Source of the DNA: Larix sibirica
Taxonomy: Eukaryota; Streptophyta; Pinopsida; Pinales; Pinaceae
NCBI GenBank assembly: GCA_004151065.3
Contig: NWUY0300004019.1
Span: 28,187-48,800, forward strand
DNA: 20,614 bases
Reading direction: 5' to 3'
Shown here one piece after another: positions 10,147 to 19,369 of this stretch (position 1 is its first letter; every line of letters starts with the position of its first letter). A model generated the notes under the pieces. It had not been told where the DNA came from. It did no database searches and saw nothing but the letters and a program-made list of their open reading frames with translations. The position numbers and the translations under genes were made by a program.

Positions 10147-10253
10147 GTTTAATCTAAACACTTACCTAATATAGGGCTATTTAGATTAAACTATGAATGG
10201 TTTAATGTAAAAACCCTTTAGACTAAACTATGAATGGTTTAATCTAAAGACCC
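10147..10253. repeat. Stem-loop and 37-bp direct repeat cluster
   Basis: GTTTAATCTAAA (10147-10158) is the exact reverse complement of TTTAGATTAAAC (10180-10191), giving a 12-bp stem with a 21-base loop. The right arm starts a 37-bp unit (10180-10216) repeated directly at 10217-10253 with three mismatches. Each unit contains both the sense and antisense word (TTTAGAYTAAAC and GGTTTAAT), so several alternative hairpins can form. Confidence 0.85.
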
Positions 10254-11733
10254 CTTTCCCCTGTAAAAAAAGCTAAAGTGGTAATCACTTGGTAAGATTT
10301 TGTAATCTCCTTATAATAGATTAATCATAGATAATACTCTTATATATATGATTAAACTAATAATGGAAATTAATGAAAATTTAGAAACAAAAATAATTTT
10401 GACTAGAGTACACTTTGGGAGGTATGTAAATAAAAAACAAACAATGGAAATAAGATATATATGCATGCAGTCCATGTGGAGAGCATGAAAAATTATTAAA
10501 ATTAGGAGTTATTTTATTTTTATTTTTATTTTCAAGATACAAGTGGCATGGATGAGGGAGTGGATAAGAGAGGTTAAACTAGAAATAGAGAGGGCTCATT
10601 TTTGTGATTATTCCAAATTAGGGGTATTTTGGGAAAAGAGAAAGAAGAAGTGTGGAGAGGATGGTTAAGGTGTTGAGATTGAATGTAACTCTATCAAATT
10701 GGGTCTACAAGGAGATGATAATTCATGGCATTGATTTATTTCCTACCCCATAGGAGTACCACATAATATGATGGAACATGGGAGAAGAAGAGTATTCCAT
10801 GTTGGTTGGGTAGTAAGCCATTTTTTTGCAAATCTTGGTAAGGTTGGTAAGGTGGCAAGAGCATGATTAAGAAGCTTGGAATTGTGAAATGTTCATCAAG
10901 TCTCCATTTCTAGGGATAATTATGTTCCTATTATATGCTCATGAGAGTATTGTAATTCAAGTTAATTTGTGGTTAGAAGTATTGTTTGACTGCCTTTGAT
11001 TTGTACTTGGATGTATTTTTTTTATTGTTGGAGAGGTATAATTCCTATAGTTGTAGTATTTTCACAATTTGTATTATGGAAATTTCATTTTTTGTTAGCG
11101 CCTCATTTTTGTTCATGAAAATAGTTACCACACTTATCTTTTCATTTATTTATTTTATGTCTTCCAATCTGGTCAAAATTCTAATATTTTTCACTAATAT
11201 GCCTAGAATATTGATAAAATCATCCACCCTAGTGTCATTCTACTAATAAAAGTTTACAAACAAATATTGAAATTTTAAATATCGAAAACAAATTCACTCA
11301 AATAATCATATTGCAAAATGTGCACAACAATACCAAAATGGATCAATGTTGATGAACATTGATACATAATCATAGAAACAAATTAAAGTTAGTCCATGAT
11401 TCACATTCAAGTTGTAAGCTTCAATGGATAGATCCAATGCCTCTTGATATTTCCCATGAAAGTATTTCAACAAGAGGTCCATCTAACGTCATTGGTCCTA
11501 AAATGTTTATATAAAGTTGCAAAAAAACACACAAATAAGTGAATGATTAACAATTTAAATCACTTTGATTAATTGCCATGTAGAACCACTAGTTTGTATA
11601 ACACACTTATCCTTGACATGTCAAGAGCTATTTCAAAGCTCTCATAAATTTCAAAATGGGAACAACTGAAAAACAAAAGAGTCATAATATAGGATATGAT
11701 GCATATCCTAGAAAAATTAATGCTCTTGAAGAT
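10254..11733. other. Unassigned DNA upstream of element 1
   Basis: No recognised gene or RNA. The 86-codon open frame at 10986-11246 is Phe/Ile/Ser-rich, as expected from T-rich DNA, and has no other support. A TATTTTTATTTTTATTTT run lies near 10515-10535. Confidence 0.5.
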
Positions 11734-11738
11734 AACAT
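11734..11738. repeat. Target site duplication, left copy
   Basis: AACAT immediately precedes the 5' LTR of element 1 and matches the five bases right after its 3' LTR (16998-17002). Five-base duplications are usual for copia integrases, so this fixes the outer borders. Confidence 0.9.
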
Positions 11739-12221
11739 TGTTGGAACAACAAGTTTTGTTAGGTCATCACATGTCTAGATCTTCCGGAGATAGACAATCG
11801 ATTGGTTTTGGTCGACTAGAATATTTGACTAAGTCTTCTACTAATGGGTCAACTAGGCTCTCAACTAGTCGGACCAACCTATCAACAAAGGAGTCGACTA
11901 ATCGATCGATCGATTGGGCCATTGGAACAAAACCGTCAACTATGGCACATATTTTTAGGGAACCATTATGTGCGATGACCCAAGTATTTGGACACGATCT
12001 TCCTCACTTCAAGGGAGTTGGTTACATCTTGGAGATGTAAAAGAATGAACACCTTTGTGTGATATGTAATGTAATTGTTGAAGTGAATAATGTGGGCAAT
12101 GCATTTTAGTGTATTGTCATTCTATTTTTAAGTGTTGAAATGGTGTCTTTACAAACCACATTTTCTTGGAATTTCATAATCTTATTGACTTTTGTTATGT
12201 CTAATCACTGGATTTTCTCTT
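11739..12221 (+). repeat. 5' LTR of element 1
   Basis: The LTR begins TGTTGGAACAAC and aligns along its length with 16495-16997. Shared blocks include TCATCACATG, GACCCAAGTAT, CACTTCAAGGGAGTTGG, TTGAAGTGAATAATGT and TTATGTCTAATC. The right end is eroded: where the 3' LTR reads TTTTCTCCAACA, this copy has TTTTCTCT and then runs into the primer site, so the last few bases are missing. The upstream part (about 11800-11925) is packed with GTCGACTA-like words. A 114-codon open frame across this LTR is not a gene. Confidence 0.92.
12036..12042 (+). promoter_or_regulatory. Mutated TATA box of 5' LTR
   Basis: The 3' LTR and the LTR of element 2 both have TATAAAA at this aligned place, after GGAG. 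Here it reads TGTAAAA. The position within the LTR suits the retrotransposon promoter that would start the genomic RNA, so this copy has probably lost its core promoter. Confidence 0.6.
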
Positions 12222-12233
12222 TGGTTTGAGACA
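12222..12233 (+). other. Degenerate primer-binding site
   Basis: TGGTTTGAGACA directly after the 5' LTR resembles the usual plant copia primer site TGGTATCAGAGC, complementary to the 3' end of initiator methionine tRNA, with about four differences. In a live element the tRNA would prime minus-strand DNA synthesis here. Confidence 0.65.
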
Positions 12234-12360
12234 TAGCCTATCGTCTACAAGTCTATTTGTGGTGTCATTTTGACACATGCTATTTAGTCAGATCTATTTG
12301 TGATTGACTTTGGGTTTCAACTTGTATATTGTATAAGGGTTAGACTAATATATCAATATC

Positions 12361-13240
12361 ATGGCTTCCAAGCAAGATCCTATGATCTTGAATGGTCACA
12401 AATATGGAATATGGGTGCAATATATGGAAACCTTATTGAAAAGTAAGGCTCTTCGGAATTTTACCAAGACCGCAATCCCAAATATGAAGGATGACCAATA
12501 GAAGTTCATTCTCAATGGGAAGAAGGATGAGGCTGTGGGAGTAAATACTACCTAGATTTCAAGGGATATTTTCTTTCATACAATTGGGATCGACTATCCT
12601 CATCAGGTTTGGAATAAATTGGAGGGTTTGTTTGACAAGGTTGATGAAATTTAGGTCATGTAGATTGAGAAAGACTTGATATCTCTAGATCTTCTCTCCT
12701 TTGATAGGATTGAGGACTATTTGGCATGAATCAAGGAACTGCAATTGAAATTGGGAGAATGTGGGAATGATTTTTTGAAGAAAGACATACAACTCATTGA
12801 AATGATCCTCATTAACCTAATGACTCCCTATGATGTATTATGTTCAACATTTCATGCTAGTTGGGAATATCAAAAAGAAGATGGTAAGGACTATACCCTT
12901 GAATCCTTCTATGGTTTATTGATTAAATCATAGAGAAATTGATTTACAAAGGGAAACTAAGAATTAGGAAGCAGGCCCACCTGTTGAAGGGCACATATTG
13001 GCATAACTATAGATAGAGAAGTCGGTAGGGTAATCCCGAGAAAAGTCGAGAATGTTTCAACTAGACTAAGTAGAAGGAGCATGAATATACAACTAAATAA
13101 GGACATGAAAAAGAATACATGTCATTATTGTGGGAAATTAGGACATATGGAGAAGGATTACTAGAATAATACCAACACTTGAAGAAAATACCAAGAAACT
13201 TGAAGCATGCATGTTGACTAGATGATCGACTAATGCTTAG
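12361..13240 (+). pseudogene. Copia gag region with zinc knuckle, disrupted
   Basis: The ATG at 12361 opens a frame starting MASKQDPMILNG, which has the look of the N-terminal part of plant copia gag (ILNGHKYGIW). Gag coats the RNA and forms the virus-like particle. The same frame continues without any frameshift to the zinc knuckle at 13120-13161, which reads CHYCGKLGHMEKDY: a CX2CX4HX4C knuckle whose last Cys is now Tyr. In-frame stops lie at 12499, 12553, 12652, 12661, 12727, 12931, 12940, 12958, 12985 and 13162. The longest open stretch is 12730-12933. Stops of TAG, TAA and TGA all occur. The knuckle normally binds the genomic RNA; losing one zinc ligand would disable it. Confidence 0.88.
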
Positions 13241-13299
13241 CAAGCTATGATAGATAATTTAACATTTTCTATTGGTTCTTATCAGGATCTACATGCCCA

Positions 13300-14570
13300 C
13301 ACTACTTAGAGTAAGTGTATAGTTGATTATGTTTGTATCCATCATATGGCTAAAGATGCTTCTCTATTTTATATTTTAAGTGAAGTTGTAGAAAGTAAAA
13401 AATTTGTAGCAAATGAGTATGCACTTATTTTGTTGGTTGTGGTAATATTGAATGTCAAAATGGTGTGATCACTAATGTATATCATGTACCCAACCTGAAT
13501 ACAAATATGTTGTTGTTACCTCAACTTACTTATACTAGCAAGAAGGTTTATTTTTTGCCAAATTGACTTGTTGTGGAGGATTCACATAATTGGGAAATTA
13601 TTGGTGAAGTTTTTCTTGATCCCAATCATAGATTATACAAGTTCCATGATGCTACCAAGAGAAATACAAGGCCAACATCCATCATTTCTCAGACTAATGA
13701 CTAAAACATAACTTGGCATGAACAACTTGGACATTTGAATTTTCGAAGCTTAAAAATGATGGTGAAACATGGAATGCTTACTAGACTATGTGAAAGGTGT
13801 GTGCTTGGAAAGTAGCATCAAGATCCCTTAGATATGGACAAGGCATGGAGAGAAAAATCTCACTTGGATTCGATCCATAGTGATCTTCGTTAAATGAAAA
13901 AACCATCACTAGCAGATGCAATGTTTGTTTTTATCTTCATTGGTGATTTTTCCAAGTACACTTGAGTATATTTCTTGAAGAATAAGAGTCGTGTCTTGAG
14001 AAGTTCAAGGAATTTTGAGCATTAGCTTAAAATCAATGCAATTGATGTATTAAATGTTTAAGATCAGAAAATGTTCGAGTTATTTGAGAAACTTTGTTGA
14101 AAACTATCTATCATGGAATGGAATCTCTTAGTAGAGATCGATATCTCACACAACTCAACATAATGGAGTAGTAGAAAGGAAAAACTAGACTTTGGTCAAG
14201 ATGGTGTGTTGTTTGCTTCAGGACAAAGATTTGCTAACTAGATTATGGACAAAAGTTGTTACTGCTCAAACTATCTGCTAAACATTATTTTGATTTGAAC
14301 AGTTATTAACATGAATCCCACTAAGAAACGACGTGGAAGAAAACATTCAATTGCTCATCTCATAACATTTGCATTTATGACATGGGCACATATACCATAT
14401 GACTGCAAAAAGAAGTTGGATGCAAAGAGCCTTACTTGCATCATGATGGGTTATTTTAAAGATTCAAAATCTTACTGATTGTTTGATCTAGTCAAACAAC
14501 AAATAATCATTCAAAGGAAATGTTTTGTTTAATGAGAAAAACTCAAGTATTAAATTATTAAAATCCTCCT
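13300..14570 (+). pseudogene. Copia protease and integrase region, disrupted
   Basis: The protease active-site block is at 13319-13350 (IVDYVCIHHMAKD). The usual DSG is now DYV, so the enzyme is dead, and this block is one base out of the gag frame. The GAG-pre-integrase block starts at 13714 (WHEQLGHLNF), with a CERC pair after it. The integrase core follows: its first catalytic Asp in IHSD is intact at 13882-13884. The second Asp aligns with GAA (Glu) at 14067-14069 after LRS. The catalytic Glu sits in QHNGVVERKN at 14174-14176. The spacing (about 61 and 36 codons) fits the D,D-35-E fold, so no large deletion has occurred, only frameshifts and stops. A C-terminal block near 14371-14550 (LDAKSLTCIMMGYF) matches the usual copia integrase tail. 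Integrase would insert the DNA copy into the host genome. Confidence 0.85.
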
Positions 14571-14939
14571 CAAGTTTAATAAGAAATTATCCATTCAAGA
14601 TTATGATAGAAACATGACCAACTGAAATGTATCTTGGAATTACAACTGAACAGTCAACTCCACTGCTTGCTTCGACTTGTAGCCCCTTTACGACTACAAA
14701 CTTGACTACTGGTCTTGATATTTCATATTGACATGTCAATGGTTTGGTTGATACTAGAAATTCCTCCTTGCAGAATTATTGTATGCCCCATTGGGATGCC
14801 AAGACAATTGAAATAGTTGGAGTTGATGCATGAGATATTCATGATTGAAGAAAGACTAGAAGTAAAAAAAAAATGGTAGTGTTGTTGTAATGGCACGCGT
14901 GCTAGAGGCATGTGATCCAGATACGTATGCAGATGCACA

Positions 14940-16422
14940 TGGTCAACCTGAATGGGAGAACACTATGGCTAAAGAGTGTCATTCCTTGATGAAAAATAAA
15001 ACTTGGGAACTAGTTCCCCAACCATAAGGAGAGAATATAGTGAAATGTCGATGGGTCTACAAGACCAAGTTCACATCTCATGGTGTTGTTGAAAGAAATA
15101 AGGCTTGCTTGGTTGAAAAATGTTTTTTTCTTAGTAAGAAGGCATTGACTACACTGAAACCTTTTCCCCTATTGCAAAGATGAACTCAATTTGGTTGATA
15201 ATTTCACTTGTTGCTCAACTTGGATGAGAAGTACACCAGATGGATTTCAAAAGTGCCTTTCTCCATGAAGATTTGAATGAAGAAATATATATGGAGAAAC
15301 CTCTTAGATTTGAAAAGGATACTAGTCTTACATGCCATTGAGGAAATCATTGTATGGTTTGAAACAAACATCTAGGGCTTGGTATAAGAAGATTGATCAT
15401 TTATTTCTTACTCTTGGTTTCAAATGATGTGAATCCAATCATAGAATCTATGTTTTACATGTAATGGTGAAACCTTGATTGTTGCACTCTATGTAGATGA
15501 TTTAATAATTATTGGTTGCAATATAAGTATGATTTTGGGTTTGAAGAAACAATTGCTTGAGACCTTTGAAATGACTGAGCTTGGTCTTGTGCATTTCTTT
15601 TTGGACATTCAAGTTCTACATATGAATGATGGAATCTTTATTTCTCAACACAAATATGTAATGGATCTCTTGAACAGATTCAAGATGACTAATTGTAATC
15701 TTGTTCTACACCCTTTCAATCATGAGTTAAATTAACCAAATATTGTGATACACCACGAGTATATGTGACTCTTTATTTATAGTTAGTCGAAAATATCATT
15801 TATTTAACTCACAATCGACTTGATATTTCCTTTGATGTTAGTGTGGTTTCTCGGTTTATGCAGGATCCACGAGAAAGCCACTGGAAGGCCGCAAAACACA
15901 TTGTTCATTATATCAAGGGCACTTATCAACTTGGTATAAAGTAATGCACTCATATCATTGAACCTATGGTTTCTTACAACAATTTGGATTGGGAAGGATA
16001 TGACAATGATAGGAAGTCAACATCTGGTTATGTGTTTCACATTATCCTAGGACCCTTAATTTGTTCGTTAAAAAGTATCTGGTGGTATGTCTTTGACCAC
16101 ATAAGTAGAATATCATGTTGTAGCAAATGTTGTCATAGAGGCAGTATGGATTTGACAACTCTTGGGAGAGCTCGAATTTCCAGTCAATGAAGCGATTTTT
16201 ATCCATTATGATAACCAAAATACAATACGGGTTGTTGATAATCACATGGCACACAATAAGATGAAGCATGTGGAGCTTCATGTACATTAATTCCAACAAT
16301 TGATACAAAAATCTATCGTCAATATTGTCTACTACTAAACCCATGATCATATTGCTAATAGTTTTATGAATCCTTAATCAAAATATAAGTTTATGAAACT
16401 TCAGGGTATGCTTGGGATTTAG
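14940..16422 (+). pseudogene. Copia reverse transcriptase and RNase H region, disrupted
   Basis: Reverse transcriptase starts near 14950 (ENTMAKECHSLMKNKTWELV). Motif A, MDFKSAFLHEDL, has its catalytic Asp at 15243-15245. The YVDD catalytic motif is intact at 15490-15501, inside an open stretch to 15735 that ends HELN. Motif A and YVDD are in different frames, so at least one frameshift lies between. RNase H follows from about 15960: LDWEGYDNDRKSTSGYVF (Asp at 15987-15989), a badly decayed middle, then IHYDNQNTIR and a C-terminal LQGMLGI ending at TAG 16420-16422. These enzymes copy the RNA to DNA and remove the RNA strand. The reverse transcriptase is recognisably related to the one in element 2 (shared LKKQL, TFEMT and LGL blocks). 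Confidence 0.9.
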
Positions 16423-16485
16423 AATGCTGCAATTATCAGGGAAATTTATTGTAATTTAACCTTTGAATCTCCATAGAATTATACT

Positions 16486-16494
16486 GATGGGGGG
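16486..16494 (+). other. Polypurine tract of element 1
   Basis: GATGGGGGG ends exactly where the 3' LTR starts. In copia elements this purine run resists RNase H and primes plus-strand DNA synthesis. The same CTGATGGGGGG context occurs next to the LTR of element 2. Confidence 0.85.
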
Positions 16495-16997
16495 TGTCAG
16501 GACATCAGGTTTTGTTTGTTCATCACATGTTTGGATCTTCTTGAGACAAATAGTTGATTAGTGTTGGTTGACTAGGAGAGTTGGTTGATGGTCCGACTAA
16601 GTGGTCAACTAATGGGCTCACTAGGCTCTCGACTAATTGAACCAATTGACCAACAAATGGGTTGACTAACTGACCAACCGATTAGGTCACTGAAATAGAA
16701 CTATCCACTATGGCATGGATCTTGAGGAAACCATTAGGTGCAATGACCCAAGTATGTGGACGCGATCTTCTGCACTTCAAGGGAGTTGGTTACATCTTGG
16801 AGCTATAAAATAATGATCACCCTTATGTGATATGTAATGCAATGTGTTGAAGTGAATAATGTAAGCAATTCATTTAAATTGATGTGTTTTTATTTTATGC
16901 TTAAGTGTTGAAGCATTGTATTTAAACTCCACCACTTCTTGTAATTTCTTAATCTTGTCGATTTCTATTATGTCTAATCTCCTTATTTTCTCCAACA
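16495..16997 (+). repeat. 3' LTR of element 1
   Basis: This 503-bp LTR begins TGTCAGGACATC and ends TTCTCCAACA. It aligns with the 5' LTR over its whole length with substitutions at roughly one position in five plus small indels, so the insertion is old. It retains the full terminus that the 5' copy has lost. Confidence 0.93.
16804..16810 (+). promoter_or_regulatory. TATA box of 3' LTR
   Basis: TATAAAA, at the same place as TATAAAA in the element 2 LTR and the mutated TGTAAAA in the 5' LTR. In this position it could only drive transcription outward into the right flank. Confidence 0.6.
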
Positions 16998-17002
16998 AAC
17001 AT
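16998..17002. repeat. Target site duplication, right copy
   Basis: AACAT, identical to 11734-11738, directly follows the terminal CA of the 3' LTR. Confidence 0.9.
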
Positions 17003-18845
17003 CACAAATTGGAATAAATATTTTGAAATAATATGGAATCAAAGATATATACATAAATTAGAAGATTATTTCTTAAGAAACCTAAGAATAGTGGCATTTT
17101 AAAAGAAGATTGCAGAAGAGGCCACTATATAACATTTATATATGGACTTGGGTGATTTCAACTAGGATGTATCATTTTTAAAATAATTCTTCTAGATTAT
17201 AACTTAATAAATATCAAGCTCTCTATTTTTGAATTGATACCTAGAAAATATAAGATTTCATTTCATCAAATTTGTTAGATTCATACAACAAAATAATTCC
17301 CTAGTTATCCAATGTAATAATGTTCTAATGCATACACTATTGAAGGTCATGTTCTAACTTTTAAAGGGTTGATATTAATAAAGTAAAATTAGGATTTTGA
17401 ATATGTGAATGTGAATGTAGGCTTCTTAGTTTCACATTGTTTATCGCCCAAAATTGCATTGGCTAATTTATAGTTTAGAGGTAAATTTATTGCAACAAGC
17501 ATGTATAGATGACAATGAAGAAGAATTGATGATGTAGAAGCATGCATATAATCAATAATGATGAAGAGATTCATGAATACTTGAAATTTTAAGGTGCATA
17601 TAAGTTGGGCTAATGAAAGGAATAAATGTTCAAATGCTAAGAACAATCAATCCATTAATCAAAGGCATAACCAGGGGTTATGGTGTTTCAATATGGATTT
17701 CATTAGTGGGTATTAGAGAGAAATTGGTGTCTGTCTGCATACCCATATATTTTGGAGTTATCAACACCTTGAAAGGGGGGTATTGTCCCAATATGGAATC
17801 ACTATTAAAGCCAGAAATTACACTTCAAAGTTTTTAAGCTCTAGCCAACATTAGAATTAAGCTCCCTATGCCCTTTTTCCAAGCGTTAATGATTAAAGGT
17901 GAAGGTATGTTCCATGGAGTATCATGGAATATCACTAGATCACTTAGTTCAATAAATTTGTTGGTCAATTCCAATCCCTAAGAAAAATGCTAAGAGAAAA
18001 AAATCATAAAATTGATTGAGAGTTAAGGGCTAAAAAAATAATCCTTTCCTAGAATGTTTTCTTGGTGAGAAATGGGAAGTCAATGCTCGATGACTGGGAA
18101 ATTATGTCCATTCTCAAGCTATCAAGCATAGAACTCCATTACCGTTCAAGGGAGAAGATGTGATATTGGGCCCAAGAAGATGACAAATACCGATGATAAA
18201 ATTGGATTAACTCATATTGATGAATATCATTTGTAAATAATTGATTAAGACGTTGTTGATCAAATTTGACTAAAATATCAAGTTAAGGCGACACGGATCA
18301 ACTATGATTGTATTAAAGGGAAAATGTTTCTTGAACTTATTTAAGGAAGGAAATGAGATTTGAAAGGGATTGGATGGTGAAGGAATTATACTTGTATAAT
18401 GTTGTTTCTAAAGGAATGTAAGATCTAAATACCACAATAGTTCCTTTACCTCTTTTTTTCTCTTTTTCTTGACAATTAGCTCTATGATGATACTTTATAA
18501 TCATGATTTTAAGGGAATTAACTTGATTCTATTGTCTATGTGGATTCTTTATATCGCTTGGATGTTTGAGTTCAATAAAAGTAGAAACAATGAATTGTTT
18601 AACAATGCTTTTCTTTTCTTCGTAACCATGAAATTCCTAAGCTACATTGATAAACTATTGTGTATTGTTAAAGGATTTGATTAATAATAACTTTGAATTA
18701 AAGTGTTACTTGATTCACTAATTGTTTCTAGTGTTGTATGAGATTTCATTCCTAGAACAAGAGTTCTTTCATCTAGTATTGATTTACATAGTTTAGTTGA
18801 TATGCTTGACATGATTCATTCATTAATTTTTTATGGGAAACCCTT
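17003..18845. other. Unassigned DNA between the two copia elements
   Basis: No recognised gene. Open frames at 17389-17646 (minus), 17613-17837 and 18469-18684 (plus) have compositions expected of T- or A-rich DNA. A purine run GAAAGGGGGG near 17771-17780 followed by TATTGTCCC resembles a polypurine tract, but no LTR start (TG) or second copy follows. Confidence 0.5.
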
Positions 18846-19328
18846 TGAACAATAGAACAGATGACAAGAAATAACAGAAGGGATAAAGATATTGCAAGAA
18901 TAGAGGTGGTGTTAGTAGACACCATTTACAACACTTAAGCACAGCGGGTTATGATCAGAAAATCACAATGCATTATCTCATGATTCATTATTCATCATTA
19001 TATGGTTATTAAGACAACCCATAGGGTCATTCTTTTATAGTCTCCATATCTAACAAAATTCCTTGAATTAATGTTGATTTGGTCCACAAGTAAGGGTCGT
19101 TGGTTCTAATATTTTCCTGAAGGACCACAATGTTCCCTTGATTAGTTGATTGTTCTATTCGAGCCAACCATCCAATCGACTACCTCATCAACCATTCATT
19201 TAACTGGTGAATCAACCACTCAATAGAGGATTCAGTTGACTACTCTACTAGTCGAATTCTGAACTTTGACTTACTATCTCTAGAAGATTCATATGTATGA
19301 TGAACCTGCATAACCTTTCGTTCCAACA
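18846..19328 (-). repeat. 3' LTR of element 2
   Basis: On the minus strand the LTR begins TGTTGGAACG at 19328, nearly the same start as the 5' LTR of element 1 (TGTTGGAACA), and shares TTCATCA, ATCTTCTAGAGATAG, TATAAAAGAATGA and GCTTAAGTGTTG. The end is placed at the CA of GTTCA (18846) because the distance from GCTTAAG matches that in element 1. The upstream part again has several GTCAACT, TCGACTAG and GGTTGAT words. Confidence 0.82.
19033..19039 (-). promoter_or_regulatory. TATA box of element 2 LTR
   Basis: On the minus strand GGAGACTATAAAAGAATGA corresponds to GGAGCTATAAAATAATGA in the 3' LTR of element 1. The conserved TATAAAA supports it as the shared core promoter of this group. Confidence 0.6.
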
Positions 19329-19338
19329 CCCCCCCATC
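19329..19338 (-). other. Polypurine tract of element 2
   Basis: On the minus strand GATGGGGGGG runs directly into TGTTGGAACG, the LTR start, in the same CTGAT context as element 1. Confidence 0.8.
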
Positions 19339-19369
19339 AGCACAACACTTGGAGATTCAGGAGGAAAAA

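Larger units (their letters stand above)
11739..16997 (+). mobile_element. Ty1/copia LTR retrotransposon, full length, degenerate (element 1)
   Basis: A structurally complete 5.26-kb copia element. Order seen: 5' LTR, initiator-Met-tRNA-like primer site, gag with zinc knuckle, aspartic protease, GAG-pre-integrase and integrase, reverse transcriptase, RNase H, polypurine tract, 3' LTR. Integrase before reverse transcriptase places it in Ty1/copia and not Ty3/gypsy. Outer termini are TGTTGGA and TCCAACA, an exact 7-bp inverted pair, flanked by AACAT on both sides. The coding region once encoded a single gag-pol polyprotein for reverse transcription and integration. Numerous stops and frameshifts, damaged catalytic residues and LTRs that differ at roughly a fifth of positions by eye show it has long been inactive. 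Its LTRs and pol resemble those of element 2, so both belong to one related group. I do not assign a named lineage. Confidence 0.95.

Noticed and set aside
10986-11246. 86-codon hydrophobic open frame
   Set aside because: T-rich DNA gives Phe/Ile/Leu-rich translations by default; there is no start context, homology or conserved neighbour to support a membrane protein.
11696-12040. 114-codon open frame, Ser/Thr-rich
   Set aside because: It lies across the 5' LTR border and its Ser/Thr runs come from the GTCGACTA-like words; the 3' LTR copy does not keep the frame.
16042-16350. 102-codon minus-strand open frame
   Set aside because: Antisense shadow of the RNase H region of element 1.
17765-17790. 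Polypurine-tract-like GAAAGGGGGG
   Set aside because: No LTR-like TG start, no second copy of the downstream sequence and no pol remnant upstream.
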